This document shows, one piece after another, positions 46,893 to 59,800 of a DNA stretch of 64,000 bases (position 1 is the stretch's first letter; every line of letters starts with the position of its first letter). Made by a program: the position numbers and the translations under genes. Below the pieces are notes generated by a model, which was not told the DNA's origin, made no database searches, and saw only the letters and a program-made list of their open reading frames with translations. Origin of the DNA: Allacma fusca (taxonomy: Eukaryota > Arthropoda > Collembola > Symphypleona > Sminthuridae); NCBI GenBank assembly GCA_947179485.1, contig OX359245.1, forward strand, positions 21,873,067 to 21,937,066. The letters run 5' to 3'.

Positions 46893-47630
46893 CAGTGCTG
46901 GGCGTTTGTATCTCAGCTGTGCTATTCTCCTCTACCCTTAAATTGCGAGCATCCGGCTTCTATTAATTCTATTCTACTTTCCAGAATTTTTCGTTTCCCT
47001 CTATTCTACTTCTACGCCTTTACTAATACTTTCTGTTCTACTTCTACTTCTACATTTCCTGCCGTAGTGCTAACTATTCTACTTCTATTCTATCCAGTTC
47101 GAATGTAACAATAATGCTACCTGTCGCTACTTCTACTAAGTACAAAGTAATGCTTAATTCCCGGATTCTAATACGTATTTGAAGTACAAATCAAAGCTTT
47201 TCGTTCGTTTGGACTGTACACGGTAGTACAGTGTATTACATTTCATTACGTTAGTTCTTCTTGCATTCACAGGATGGCAGTTTAAATGGTTTCAACATTG
47301 TTACCTGTATTATAATGATTTTAATGATACGTTATAGTATGCATGTATGAATTTATATTTATATGCTATGCTACTTCTCCTTCTACCATCGGCTCGTGTA
47401 TTGCCCGTCTATTCTATTTCTAATTCTACCACAGGATGCTGGCTTGACAGCTAAATACTGCTACTCTAATTGCTTAATTCAAAATTCGACTTCTATTTAT
47501 TTCAGCTTCTACTCGATGGATAGTAGCGTTACCTCTATTCTATTTCTACTCTTTTTGGCTCATTTATTTTGACTTCTACTCTATTTTTTCCTCTACTTCT
47601 ATTGTCGGTAGAGTAGAAGGCCCAGCACTG
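46893..47630. mobile_element. hAT-like element, CTACTTCTA-word family
   Basis: A perfect 11-bp inverted repeat CAGTGCTGGGC bounds 738 bp. Flanks carry ATCAGAGC on the left and ATTCAGAGC on the right, an 8-bp duplication if one base is allowed to differ. ATTCTACTTCTAC words fill about 46920-47150 and 47370-47620. Unlike the other families they keep the same orientation at both ends. There is no coding capacity. Confidence 0.8.
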
Positions 47631-47836
47631 ATTCAGAGCACAACACGTTGATAATTTCTCACAATATTGACGTTTCCTGAGCTTGGAAATCATGCTACCC
47701 GGATCATATTTATGTTGTCAGATGTCAGAATCGGTATTCATTTTTAAGTCTATCTACGCAGTTTTTATTTTGTTAAAGTAAACCATTAATTGTTATAGTT
47801 GAATTTCGGTTCTACACTGCGTAAGACTTAGTTATG

Positions 47837-48215
47837 CCAAGGGTCTGATCCGGAGCAATTATAAAGGTCCCTGGTCCTGTCTGGTCCAAGAGTTTGACCA
47901 TACCAGATGCGATTAGTCCAGTATGAGGACCAGGACCAAGTTCCTAAAAGTTTGCAAAATAAAAATGTATGAATTAACGAAATCCCATGGAACATGATAT
48001 AAATGTCATTTTTGGGGATAAAAGAAAAAATTCACTTTTCAAACGTGATTATTTAATAACTTTAATGGTTTTCTGGACAATGGTCCTTGGTCCAGTCAGG
48101 TCCGAAAAACTGAACCAAACTAATGGTCCGGTCTGACCTTTGGACCGGACCAGTTTCACAAAATGTGGATCAGACCAGACTAGGCAACCAGGCAGACTAG
48201 ACAAGACACCATCCT
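47837..48215. repeat. GGTCC-word block with 10-bp inverted ends
   Basis: GGTCTGATCC at 47842-47851 faces GGATCAGACC at 48167-48176. The interior is full of GGTCCTGGTCC / GGACCGGACC words in both orientations. No duplication was resolved. It is likely another short DNA element of the same general type. Confidence 0.55.
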
Positions 48216-49176
48216 CGCTAGGTCGGTCGAAACAAGTCATTGTCATCTCCAATGTGTTCCAATCCATTGGAACCAATAATTTTTCACTTTGCAATAAATG
48301 CAAATAAAATACCCTGGGTCCCTCTCTCTTCATTTCGGAACGTCATCGCATGGAAACCTTCCAGAATTTACACATGCCTGATTCCAACAACCCAGCAAAA
48401 TTTATTATAGTTCATACATTGGTTTTTCAATCTTATAAATACTGACTTAAACTGGTTTAATTACTTTTTTAACTTATAAATAAATTTTTTAAAACTTTAA
48501 CTCTTAAATACATTTTAAATCATCAGATTTTTTCATATTGTTAGATCTACATGGTAAGTTGGATCAATGGTAGTTGCAGTTGCCATATTGCTAATGTCAA
48601 CGAAGGTAATTTATTTAGCATAGGTCCTAGTTACAGATATAATGCAAAAAGAGGTTTCATTCACACCAATTTTCCACGTATATGTACAATTTTTATTTAC
48701 ATATTTCATAGTGTTACTGAAACCAATGCTCGGACACTGATTAAATTAATTAACTGTTAGAACTAATTTAAACAAGTATTAAAAATTACTTTCTGTAAAA
48801 TAACATGATAAATAAATTACGCTGGGAACGGACAGCAACAAATGTATTAATTGTGAGCTTTAAGACTAATCAGTTTACTTATTTTGTTTAAGTAGCACAT
48901 GCTACTGCAAACAACATTAATAGATAGATAGTGCTTTATTTCCCTTGTAACTCCTTAAACATTTAAAGAGTTAATTTAATACAATCAAATGGAGATTACA
49001 ACGGGAGGATGTTTTGCTGGAGTACTAAATGATTCAATCGTAGTTTTATACAAGTAATGACTCCAATGTGTCTATGCAATATAGTTTGGTGAATTAGCAT
49101 TACATAAGTTTGTATAAACGAAGCTAAACTTCCTGAAAACATTTACACTCGATTTTATAATGTCTTTTATTGTTAG
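48216..49176. other. Unassigned AT-rich sequence
   Basis: It contains no delimited repeat. A 26-base segment 48576-48601 is framed by AG and GT (GGTAGTTGCAG before, GTAATTT after) but is too short to call an exon. Confidence 0.35.
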
Positions 49177-49220
49177 GATATTTCAATAATTATTCGAGAC
49201 TAACTCCACAACAAGAGAAA
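49177..49220 (+). CDS. Candidate small exon 1 of an unknown plus-strand gene
   Basis: The 44 bases lie between acceptor GTCTTTTATTGTTAG and donor GTGAGTTT. Read with two bases completing the first codon they give YFNNYSRLTPQQEK, leaving phase 0. This continues in frame into 49321-49356 and 49457-49561, with introns of about 100 bp. The family is not recognised. Confidence 0.3.
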
Positions 49221-49320
49221 GTGAGTTTAAATTCTTCCTCAAACATCCCGCATTTACAGAATCCATGCATGTAATTAATTACGCAGTCGAAGAAAATTGT
49301 AATTTTTTATTTTGGTTTCA

Positions 49321-49356
49321 GCACGAAGCAACAACAGAATTATTTTTCCGCACCAA
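49321..49356 (+). CDS. Candidate small exon 2 of an unknown plus-strand gene
   Basis: The 36 bases lie between acceptor TTTTTTATTTTGGTTTCAG and donor GTAATGC, encoding HEATTELFFRTK in phase 0 at both ends. Short but with good splice signals; support is mainly from the consistent phase with its neighbours. Confidence 0.3.
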
Positions 49357-49456
49357 GGTAATGCAGAATGTTTTAATACTTCTTATTTTATTCTGCGATA
49401 CGACAACGGGGATGGTTAAAATCAATGGAGTACATTAAAATATTTTGATTTTGCAG

Positions 49457-49561
49457 ATGCAGACAACAAAATATTTATTGAACATGAACGAGTTGCCTGT
49501 GCAGATTTTGCTGAGGTGTGCATTGCGTGATGAAGAAGCACAGTCTTATGTTTCTTGTTAA
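49457..49561 (+). CDS. Candidate terminal exon of an unknown plus-strand gene
   Basis: Following acceptor ATTTTGATTTTGCAG, the frame reads MQTTKYLLNMNELPVQILLR then CALRDEEAQSYVSC and a TAA at 49559-49561. Together with the two preceding candidate exons it would give a roughly 60-codon uninterrupted C-terminus. A donor-like GTGTGC at 49517 offers an alternative end. No protein family was recognised, and a chance run of this length in AT-rich DNA is possible. Confidence 0.3.
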   Translation: MQTTKYLLNMNELPVQILLRCALRDEEAQSYVSC

Positions 49562-52500
49562 AACCAATAGAGATCTTTGCTTGAATCTTGAACTGTAGTC
49601 TCTAGACCTGGGGGATAAATAGAAATGGCAACTTGTTAAACTAATATCGATAAAAATATAGTAACATACTAATTACTTGCATATTATTAGGGGGAAAGCA
49701 AAATATGAAATGCTAAAATTTAAATAGCACGATGTGTAAACCGTATAATATATGTGTTGGGTCCTTATTCCTTATGTTGCTACTTTGTAAAATGGATACA
49801 CGATCGCAATGTTCGGATCCTACAGTACGCATGTATTGGATTAGAGAAAAAAGGATGTACTTCCAGATACGAGGAGTAGTTGGTATATATCCGGAAAGAG
49901 GTGGGTTAGCTCTAAATGGAAGGCGGAGTGTCAATGCGGATTCGGACGGAGACACAAAACACGGGAGATGTGCTCACTGAGGAAAAGCCCCAAATATTAT
50001 TTTCCTATCTCTTTATGGATTACATACTTCCATACCAGCTCCGCTCCATAAGCATTATCTTACAAATTCATCTTATTAAACCTAATAATATGACAGTAAT
50101 ATGGTTTAACAGTGAACTAACATCTAACTGCAAGACAATTTTCCCATGTAATTTTATGCAGGTAGGTAATTGAATTCCTGACACAGCCAAGAGTAAATGC
50201 AGACCAAACTTTTAATACATACTTAAAATTTCAAAGAATTAAGCTAAGAATTAAATGTATCACATTTCATATTTTGGGATACAATTTAATAGACAGCAGA
50301 AAATATCATTGGCTTTTGGGTACGTCGTACGTGATAACTACTGCAATTAATTATTCACTATAATCATTGAAATATAGAATCTAAAAATGCCCCATGCCCA
50401 GACTAAGTTCAAAATAGGGAAAATGTTTGTGGAGCAGTAATATAAATATATATATAAGTAATTATACGAAACAGTAATATCAGTATAACGTACGAAAGCT
50501 TATGAACGAATGAATGAAACATTCAACTGGGATAACTCGTGATGATATGACGTCTTATATGTATTTCTAAATGTAAGCTGTGAATAGTTTGCATGTATTT
50601 ATTATACCTATAGATGAAAGAGATTCGCTCAGCTATATACATACAGAGGGATCTACAGAGATATATTTTGAAGCCACAGCGACTGGAGCCTTACCAACGT
50701 ATAAAATATTGCCTGACATTCTTTGCTGAGGATATTATATGAAATAGAGGGGGCTCTCAAGCTGGATTTTCACGCTCTTGCGAATTACGAAATCGTCTCG
50801 GTCTCGACCATCAATGGCATCCAACAAGCAATTTCAGTTGCTATCACAATACAGTTATTCAGCTCCTTTCATGACGTGCATCCTACAACCGTACAACCCC
50901 ACCAGCTATCATTGGGCTTTCTCCATTCCCTTACTATTTTCGTAGGTCTATCTTGATCCAGGCGCATATTTCCTACAAATTTAGAACACACAATGGCCGC
51001 GGACTGCAACACTTAATAATCTACAAGCTTCACTTACCACTTGGATAAACTTGGTCGGAACTAAAGTTCGCTTTTGCCTCAAGAGAATAAATCACCATTC
51101 AACTCTATGACTAAACTTTATTCATGCATAAGTTCTTTGTATCAACTTCTGGCTACCAGTCTTTTATTTCAACTAACCCTTCGAAGGTGAAGATCTCAAC
51201 AAACCCAGTAAAGCCAATTCATAAGCAAATGCAATAATCAAAACGCCTTTGAAAAACACGAAATCAAATGTGCGTCCTACTGTTATACACCTGAAGAACA
51301 ATATAGTGCTACATTTTCTCGAGTTGCAATCGTGTAAATTGAAATTGCATGAAAGTCGGAAATACAGTCCATACATATATGTTGAGACTATGAGTCATGA
51401 GAAGTGTGTAAACTGAATCTTTGGAAACTTTTACCTGCTGCGTCTTCGGACAAGAACACAATGGGAATTATCTAGAAGCTAAAGTTGAGAGTATGATCGG
51501 ATGTGAGGAAAGAAAGTGATTGGATCATTTCATTGCTTTTACCCGAAGTTCTCTGTCATGATCTAAGACAGATGAGCGTAGTTGTGCATACATATATCTG
51601 TATATGTACGCTTGAATGGATGATGGAAGATTGTCTGGTGTGTCTGAGTGTGAGTGTGAAGCAGTTTAATACTTGTGTGTACATGGTTTGTACGGTCCGT
51701 TTTCCTCCTTGTTTACTTACATCCTGATATCACTTGACTCTGATCGCTATTACTTTTACAAAAGTCCCTTTTTCATGTGGGTGTTCAGTGATATTGAATT
51801 CTGGTCTATGCCTCATCGAATTCTTTTGAGAACCAGCAAATTCAATTTATTGCACCCTGCCTCCCCAACGCCTTTCATCAAAAACCCTATTTGTAACTCC
51901 GTAAGCTTCAACGGAGTCTTTAGCCTTAAGGGACTTGAGGGCGCGATTATTCGGTCCATTTATACAATACCTCCTACAATTTCACTGTGTAAGCATCATC
52001 TTACAACTTGCATGACCTTGTAGTATCTACTGACTTTTATATTTCAAAAGGCACTGAAAATTTTAGAAGAAAACAGTTGAAAGGTTTTGGCATTGATCTC
52101 TAAGCACTGCGAAGAAACACAAACGTCGTAAAAAGTTTAGACGCCTAAGGAGATTTAAACTTGTTACAATCGGACGATACAGCTCATTTGCTCCCCCCAA
52201 CTTCGACAACATGACAAATTAACATCATTTTTCGCAAAAAAAGACTTGCTACTCCGAACCAAAGAGTCTGAAGGGTACAAATGACAAGCACACCACACAC
52301 TCGTGCAGTAACGTAAGTACGTATAACTATACACGGGAGCCCTAATGCAATATGTAATTGAAATCCGAACACCCAGGAAGGAAATCAAATAAACGAAAAC
52401 AGACTGAAATGTGAGAATCCATGGAGAACCTGAGGAGGGCATTAGAGACCATCATGGAGACTGAAGGCTATGTATAATAGTATGAAAGCGATGAAAAATG

Positions 52501-53861
52501 ATGCTGGGACGGATAGGAGATGATGATGCGTGGAGCAGAAGCAATAATGTTGATGCGAACGAATTATTGCTCTTATTAATACTTTACCTTCCTGTTGTGA
52601 CCCAAGCTACTATATACAAGTTATTATCTGCAGCTCTAACACTTGATCCACTTTTTCATCAAATCTCATTTCGATTTCATGCACGTTTACCTCTCAATGG
52701 AACACAAGAATAATTTAGAAGTCCCGACACAGTGTGTGGATTGTACATGCGTCTAATCGTCCTATGTATTCCAAACGTTGTGGACCCACAAATGAAGACC
52801 CAAACCTATTAAATTTGGAATCAAGGGAAGGAGTAGCAGATAAATTAGAAAGTCACACAGATCATATTGGAGAACGGAGAAACTACAAGGGAAAACTGCA
52901 TTGAATACCAGAGCGTCCCCGATTTCAGCAATATGTTTTATTGCATTATAATCACTGTCACTCCACAGTCCACACGTGCTCATGCTCATCATACTCATAC
53001 ACATTCATATGTTTCATACGTAAGTGGTCGTGGTTCAGAAAAAATCACGTTGTATCATATACTGTCACAGATAGCATTTAATTAGTTTTCAAAATTAAAT
53101 GTTATCTTCAGCCGGGCAATGAATACAATGATGTGTTCCGATTTGTGCAATGAAATGTGATAAATTAAAATTAAAACTGAAACGGATGGATTGAAGTGGA
53201 AGCATGACCTCGACTGCAAGTTCAACACCCGTCATGAAAACTGTAATTTCCCGCTCGGCTTTCCGCTTCATTGTCAATACACGGACTTAATGAAAAATCT
53301 CAGTAGCCGTTCCCCTAGTGCACGTGTACGTCATTTGTTCCGGATCACATCTATCATACGAGTGCCGTTATGAGGTGATCAACAAAAGTCCTCATGAATG
53401 CACAAGTAGGGGAGTCTTAATATATTAAATACAAAAATCCCATGTACTTCTGTTTTTCTACAAGACGATATGTTTTTTTCACAGTACACGTGTGACAATA
53501 GGAAACGCTCCTGCTCTAAAACATTTATGTGTATTCTATTGAAACCTAGTGAGCATTTCTACATTTACCCATTTATTATCTACTGCTTTATTTCAATGAA
53601 AGCATTGAAACTTGTCCCCGACTCCTCGTATCGCATTTTACTGTAAAATATCCTCGTGTTCGTTAAGAAATGAGAGTCAATGTGACCACATAAATGTGCC
53701 TGATACAAGCTTATTCCGTAATTTAGCTTAAACGCTATAATTTTTTAATGGATCTATTAAAATTATTTAGTTGGAATTAGCGTATAGATTTTCCTACGAC
53801 AGCATTTTTTGGCTAAGGTTGAAAAATGTACCTTACAAATATAAACCCTAAAAGGTTTTAC
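49562..53861. other. Unassigned region downstream of vestigial exons
   Basis: The final coding exon of vestigial should lie on the minus strand in or below this interval, but no short frame with matching phase was convincing. Frames such as 50723-50956 (plus), 51673-52023 (plus) and 52164-52442 (minus) lack domains. No hAT-type boundary was found, in contrast to 1-48 kb. Confidence 0.4.
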
Positions 53862-54073
53862 CTGCAGTCATGTTGGAGTAATGAGCAGCGGCGGCGGCGC
53901 TATAATCCGCTAGATGAAGATCGGACAGCGTATCGTGATGGTATCTTCCTCCAACCCACGGCCCACTTTCACTCTTCACCCCGCACTGACTCGCACTGGG
54001 CATTCCAGCAAATCGGCCGGCGCTCGAACTTGCTCCAGCAAGCAGGAAACTACCATACTGTGCTGCGTTGAAT
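53862..54073 (-). CDS. vg: Vestigial, downstream C-terminal exon
   Basis: A 212-bp minus-strand exon enters after acceptor TTTTTGATTGTACAG and leaves at CAG/GTAAAA. Its first base completes the Arg codon begun in exon 56626-56869, giving SSSRFNAAQYGSFLLAGAS across the junction. It ends DLHLADYSAAAAAHYSNMTA with one base left (phase 1). The (R)F-x-AAQYGS-x-LL and ADYS-AAAAHYS patterns are characteristic of the C-terminal region of insect Vestigial, a nuclear cofactor that binds the TEAD protein Scalloped and drives wing and muscle programmes. Retaining the intron would stop the protein after AGKTF. A further downstream exon is expected but was not identified. Confidence 0.88.
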
Positions 54074-56625
54074 CTGTACAATCAAAAATAATAACCTCGA
54101 GTGGTTCAGATAGTGTCACTAACACGGAAAAGTATGAAAGTCTGTAGCAAGCTATCGTTTCTGATTTAATACTTCCATGTTATAAAAACCTAAATATCCT
54201 GTTTTATGCCACATATCTCCCAAAATTGGAAAATTCACCAAATAATTTAGTTTATGTACGGCACTTCCTTATCTCTTAAGATTCCTGTATAGTAGATAAT
54301 AGTCATGCTTTCCAGCTTAAAGTAAAAGGGGCAACGCAAGAAAGTCTACATATTTTATTACGCTAAAACTTTATGAATAATAAAAACTGCCTTTGACTCC
54401 ATATATTTATTTGTACAAAGCCCAGATTTTTAATACGATAGTTAAATTCTGAAAATAATTCAAACTGTGAAAATTTTATTGTTTTACCTTAAGCTGATTG
54501 ATTAAATTGATCTATGTTTGTAAAAATGACATGCGTATTTCTAATGCAAACCAGGTTTCCACAATACTGACGAAATTTAGAGTAAGAAAAATATTTTTTA
54601 TGCAAGCAAGGTTTAAGTAAATTTAGCTTCTAAAAACATGTGTATAAGGTAAAGTGCTTACGTAAGTTCATTAACTAGCCTGGTTTACTCCTTTTGCTAC
54701 TTTTACAAGACAGCACGGAAGTGGAATTTATTTAAAATGGAATAATTAAAGATTCAAGAAAATGCCGATTCATGCGCAACTTACTATAACTATTAACTGA
54801 AACAATGCTTTACTCTAATTGTTAATGAATTCAATATAAGATTCAACTTTAAGCCCCCAGTTACTGAGCTTGGTCTTGTAATCGCTCGCGGAATTCGAAA
54901 CACTTTTTCAAATTTGGAAAATAAATTAAGGTGTGAACTTTGTAAACAAATGTCCAATCGATTAGCTAGAAGCCCGGTGTTTCATTTTTTAAACGGCTGG
55001 ATCTTGCCTGATAAGTTTGCAACCTCAGAATCTCTTCCTTTGTTATATCTTCCTCAATTTGATTCTGAGTTACCCCAACCTATATTTGCTCATATATTGC
55101 CTCCTATTATTACTACTAGTGCTGTATAAATTGTGCCCACAAATATTAATGTAAGGACTCTTCGACAGCTCTTCAAAAAGCCCTTTCATACAATAAAGCA
55201 AGTCAAGCATTACTTGATTATTTGGAGAAACATTTGCAAGGAAATAAAACATTCTAAATTTGAAACCCTTAATTATTTCCATGGCGAGAAATATTTGTAA
55301 ACCCGTAGCCTCTAATATTTGCCTAGGTCAATATAATGTTTTAGAGAGTGTTAATTTTAAAATTTCTGGAACAAAACTAGCTACAAATGGGTAGACGTCA
55401 AGATTTTAAGGTTCACTCGCTTCTTTCGACTGAACGGAATGTGTAAAATATATGCGCCACCTTGTGTACTATTAAATGAGTACTATAAGTTTTTTTTTCA
55501 TATTAATCTTTAGGGGGATTGTCCCAAACTTTATCAGAGTCAAATTCATATAGATTTTAGCAAAATGATCAAATTACACATAATAACAGCTGTTTCAAAT
55601 GAGGGTTAGTAATACATGCGGGACTTTATTTTTGTATTTTTATACGTTTCCTTGAAAACATGGGGTTTTCAGGGGTGCGAGGGAAGAATAATAGTTATTA
55701 GTGGAGAGAATACTGTGATACCACTTACAGTATTCAATAGCCTAGGCGCTGCTCTTAATATGTAATTTACGGCCGCTATAAAGTTGACGTTTATGAGTTT
55801 TTACAGGTCAAATGGGAGTCGGCGAAGATGATACTGAAGTATAGTCGTTTCATTTATTCATTATTGTAGCCTTATTACTTTTGACTGTGAATTGCCTAAT
55901 CGGTAATATCATTTCATGAACCGAACAAGCTCCTAGTCCTAACTTACTAGAAAAGTAATCAGTAAAAATGCAAGTGTTTTTGCACTCTCTTTTGGACGCA
56001 CGCAGTGCAGCAGGGACATGTTGTTGACAGCTGGTTAAATATACAAAAATATTTGTAGGAATGTTTTTGGAACATCTTGCATAATACTGCATACGTAATC
56101 TCAAGTTCTGGTGAGCATCATGATTTAGATAAACCAGCAGAATTTGGATTTGCTTGACTGCAGCAATTAACGGAAAATTCTTTGGTTCTAATGTTAGCAG
56201 GAAGTCTGACAATTTAGAGAGCACGTTGGTAGGAAAATGAAAATTTGGGTTATCCTTTATTGGTTATGCTCCACGAAAATACGCTTTCCGCCTCTACCTC
56301 ATAACTCAGTATTAATAACCTTGCCTCAGCTCATTAATGAACTCGCAACTACTCCTTTGGCTTCACTGGCTGTGGTTTGGTTTGATCTTCCATTAACATT
56401 AGAGTGTCAGAGTAGGTGCCGGTACGTTAACCCACAATGATATATTATATCTGTACTTACACCTATAGTAACTCCGAACGTTCCTGCGGAAAATTCTGTA
56501 AGGTTGGGCATCTCAACATAATACCGTTTTTTAAAAATTTACTGACGACTCTATGTTCTTATTAAAAATTAGTTGATTGAAAGGGCAAAGTTAGTGGTCA
56601 CTATGAATGACTGGAATTTGCGTAC
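54074..56625 (-). other. vg: Intron of vestigial between the two visible exons
   Basis: A 2552-bp intron runs from donor GTACGC (complement of 56620-56625) to acceptor TTGTACAG (complement of 54074-54081). It contains frames of 67-124 codons on both strands (54914-55129, 55850-56224, 56237-56440) without recognisable domains, and no transposon with clear ends. Confidence 0.8.
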
Positions 56626-56869
56626 CTTGAGGAAGAAGGCATGGGTGGATAAGGAATTTCTGTTGGTCGATGATGGTACCCCTGGTGGGGTGGAAGTGGA
56701 TAGTGCCATGGATCAGCCTGGTGATGGTGTGACAAGCCGGGTATGGGAGGACCATATTCTACAGCAGCACCATAGAATTCTGCTGCTCCATAACTTGCCA
56801 ATGGTTTGCTCGGCTGGTAATTTGAATTCCAAAATGACGGTGGGAAATTCCTTGTCGACATTGGCGAAC
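56626..56869 (-). CDS. vg: Vestigial, upstream C-terminal exon
   Basis: The 244-bp exon follows acceptor GGATTTTGCTTTAG and ends at AAG/GTACGC, a strong donor. It is open throughout, entering with two bases of a codon and leaving with two (completed by the next exon). The product starts SPMSTRNFPPSFWNSNYQPS and contains GLSHHHQADPWHYPLPPHQG YHHR, the hallmark block of Vestigial and vertebrate VGLL2/3 outside the TDU domain. Tyr, Pro and His are abundant, as in the family. The scalloped-interaction (TDU) domain precedes this block in known proteins, so its exon should lie at higher coordinates. I searched the minus strand to 64 kb for a VDEHF-type coding string and saw none. Confidence 0.93.
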
Positions 56870-59800
56870 CTAAAGCAAAATCCACACGTTCATCAAGTCA
56901 AGAAACTACACTTTCAACAACTTTCAAGGCCCGCACGTACCCTAAACAAATTTGACAGTCGCATTATTAGCCTAAATACTCACACTTTCTGCAACCCAGA
57001 ATGCAAGTTTTCTAATCGTATTTCTTTCTTTCGGCTTTCTCGTTTTCTCCTGGATACAATTTACTTTTTTCTCTGAATTTCACTCTGATTTTAATAAAAT
57101 CTATCTGTTCTCAACAATTCAATGAATTTACAGTCCGAAATGTAAAATCCCATACGGTAAATACGAACCGTTAAGTCACACTATCCTCCTGTTGTAGGGA
57201 AGTAATTTATAAGCGAGCCACGTCCCAGGAACTGTTGATATGAAAAGTTAAAACATAAAAACGACATGCCTGTTTGCGGAGGGTGATCGCGCATTTCCAG
57301 TGCTTCGACAACGGATACACGCACATGTGGCTACGCAAGATAAGAACTATTTGAGAACCATATTAAAGCGTGAAATATGGCGGGTGGAACTGATTTCGAG
57401 ATAAGAGTTGATAATTTCAACGGGTAATATTTGTTTCAGCATTTCAACTTGCACGAGACCATCTTTTGGTTTCAATTTCTAGAGTAGCTCTAACAAGGGT
57501 GTTCGATAATATATTACAATTCCGAATACTAACTTTATAATCAATCTGCTTTAAATCCTTACCCCAGGTAGTTAGTTTTTCACCTTTAGAACACTTCTTG
57601 AGCTCACATTCTCAGTTGAGATTCGTTTCAAAACATTTCTGAAAAAGAATTTGCAACTGCTCCGATTCTAATTTACTTTTTATTTCAGCGTACATGCGTA
57701 CATACGTACAACCTGGGCCATTGTTCAAATAAAAGATGTTTTTGCAGGGTTGTCGGGGCCCACTAATAACTTACTCCTTAAGTCCAGTCTGATGGGTTAT
57801 TCTAACAACTAAGAATCTTTGTCCTTCCAAGTCACAGATGTAGATACATATTACTAGATATTGCTACCCGGGAACATTAAGTAAATGACAGGAAGATAAT
57901 AGTGTAGAGTTGAAAAAGTGTATTTAGGTAGATTTGTGAGTACGGAGGGCTTTTGGGGGAAGGATTGAAAATGAGGAGACGGTAGGGTGTCAGATGGGAC
58001 TGATGGGAGAGACAAACACAAAGTACTCAAATCGGGTAAATACTAATGTACACTAAATAGTATTACTCGAGTCGCAGAGGCAGGCTTGCGTAAAATCTTC
58101 CTTCTCTTTAACGAGATGTTCAGATATGAGGTAATTTCTATGTTTTTACAAGGCTACTAATGAGCCCCTTTTTGTTGACCGTAATGTGTGCAACCGGAGC
58201 TGTAGTAAAAGGTGGCTTCAAAACCAATATTACCAGACCATGTTTTCTAGTTTTTTGCTTAATATGTCACCACCAGTTCTATTTCTACAGCCCTTTTTAT
58301 GTATCCACTTTTATGTACACCCATCTTGGTGTTGAAACTCAAGTACCTGCGCTTTTAATTTACTATTCTCATACCCATCTTGGACAATGTTTTTATCCTT
58401 TTTACTACCCAGCTTTGTTACATGAAAAGAATTCGTATTGGGTATGCAATCGTTCGGTCAACCCAGCAATATTTCCGAGCAAAGCCCTCTAAACGTGGAA
58501 ACTGATCTAGTTAATTTAAAATATGATTGTCGTCAAATTGTCTTTTGTTGTACTTGTGCAACTAAATAAGATTTTTAAAAAATATTTATTTTACTCGAAA
58601 TTACTTAACAAAGCGGGACCCCTCGGATAATCGTTCACTTGAGGTAATGATTTGCTGTGGACAAAGTATTGTTAGTTGGATTCCCGATTTGAACAGCGAA
58701 AGTCAGAGTTATACTGTAACATACCATAAACTACTGTAGATATCCTGGACTTGTATACACAGAGGTTTGAGAAAAGGGTCCTCCATTAATCAGAAAACTT
58801 GAGGGCAACAAAATCCAAGTTTAAAGAGAAGAATAGAAAAGAGAAAAAAACAATCGGAATAAAACAAGAGTTTGTGTATGTCGCCGGAATTTTACGGCGA
58901 CCTCCTGCAGTAAAGTCTTAAGAAAGAGAGACATTCTGTCCCTTAGCATCTTCTCAACCGATTCGTCACCGACATGACTCGTTTAGAAATTACTTATTCG
59001 TTCATAGGGTACATTTTGTCTTTGAGATTGATGTGGGAAAGTCGAGAAAACATGTTATTCAAATTCATTTTTGTTTGACAACGAATTTGGTAGGTATAAA
59101 GGGAAACATTGACATCAAGTAAGAATTAAACAACTCAAGCACTTCATCAATAGTAATCCCAAAGGTGAAGGAATTCAGCGGATCTTCGCCGACATTGAGT
59201 AAAGGAAATAAACACTAGAACCCTGAGTAACGTCCAAATGAAGATGCAAACCACCGTAACTTAAGTGAGAGTAAAGACACGATCAACTGTATGAATGTTG
59301 ACGGAAGCACGTTTGCCGTGCACAAGAAATAACACCGACAGATGTGTCAAATTTATTTCATGTCAACTTCCTAGTTTGTATCTTAGAGGGGACTTTGTGA
59401 CCCAATATGTTAGCTTTGACTGCCTCTTACATGTCTGAGTTTCCTTAAAGTATTTGTGTCGGGCTGAGGGTTTATCTACCCTGGGAAAATTTACTAGCTC
59501 CTTTTTCATTGCAGGCAAGAAATCTCAACGAAGATATTTTGGAAAAACTGAACAGAGATTCCACAAGCGTTGTAATTTTCTTCAAATCAGCTTATATTGT
59601 CGCTTTCTTTGTTTCGAACTTCCCATTATTATTGAAATACTAAAATATGTTGTAATTATTTCTACTGAGGATAGTAATTCACGCTAAACTTTTGCATAAA
59701 TATGAATTTTAAATGCTTCGTGTTCTCAACTACATGTACATGTGTATATTGTAGCACTTGAGTCAATACTCAGTAGTAACTTAATAAATGTAATTATTCC

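Noticed and set aside
52762..53277. Possible last vestigial exon on the minus strand
   Set aside because: No acceptor in the right phase followed by a plausible short C-terminus could be found.
53826..54147. Plus-strand frames over the second vestigial exon
   Set aside because: Antisense shadows of the exon 53862-54073.
55850..56224. 124-codon minus-strand frame
   Set aside because: It lies inside the vestigial intron and has no domain, splice context or composition shift.
56573..57076. 167-codon plus-strand frame overlapping the vestigial exon
   Set aside because: It is the antisense shadow of the minus-strand vestigial exon, which has family motifs and splice sites; the plus frame has none.
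58160..58492. 110-codon plus-strand frame
   Set aside because: Aromatic-rich but without a domain; typical of pyrimidine-rich non-coding DNA.
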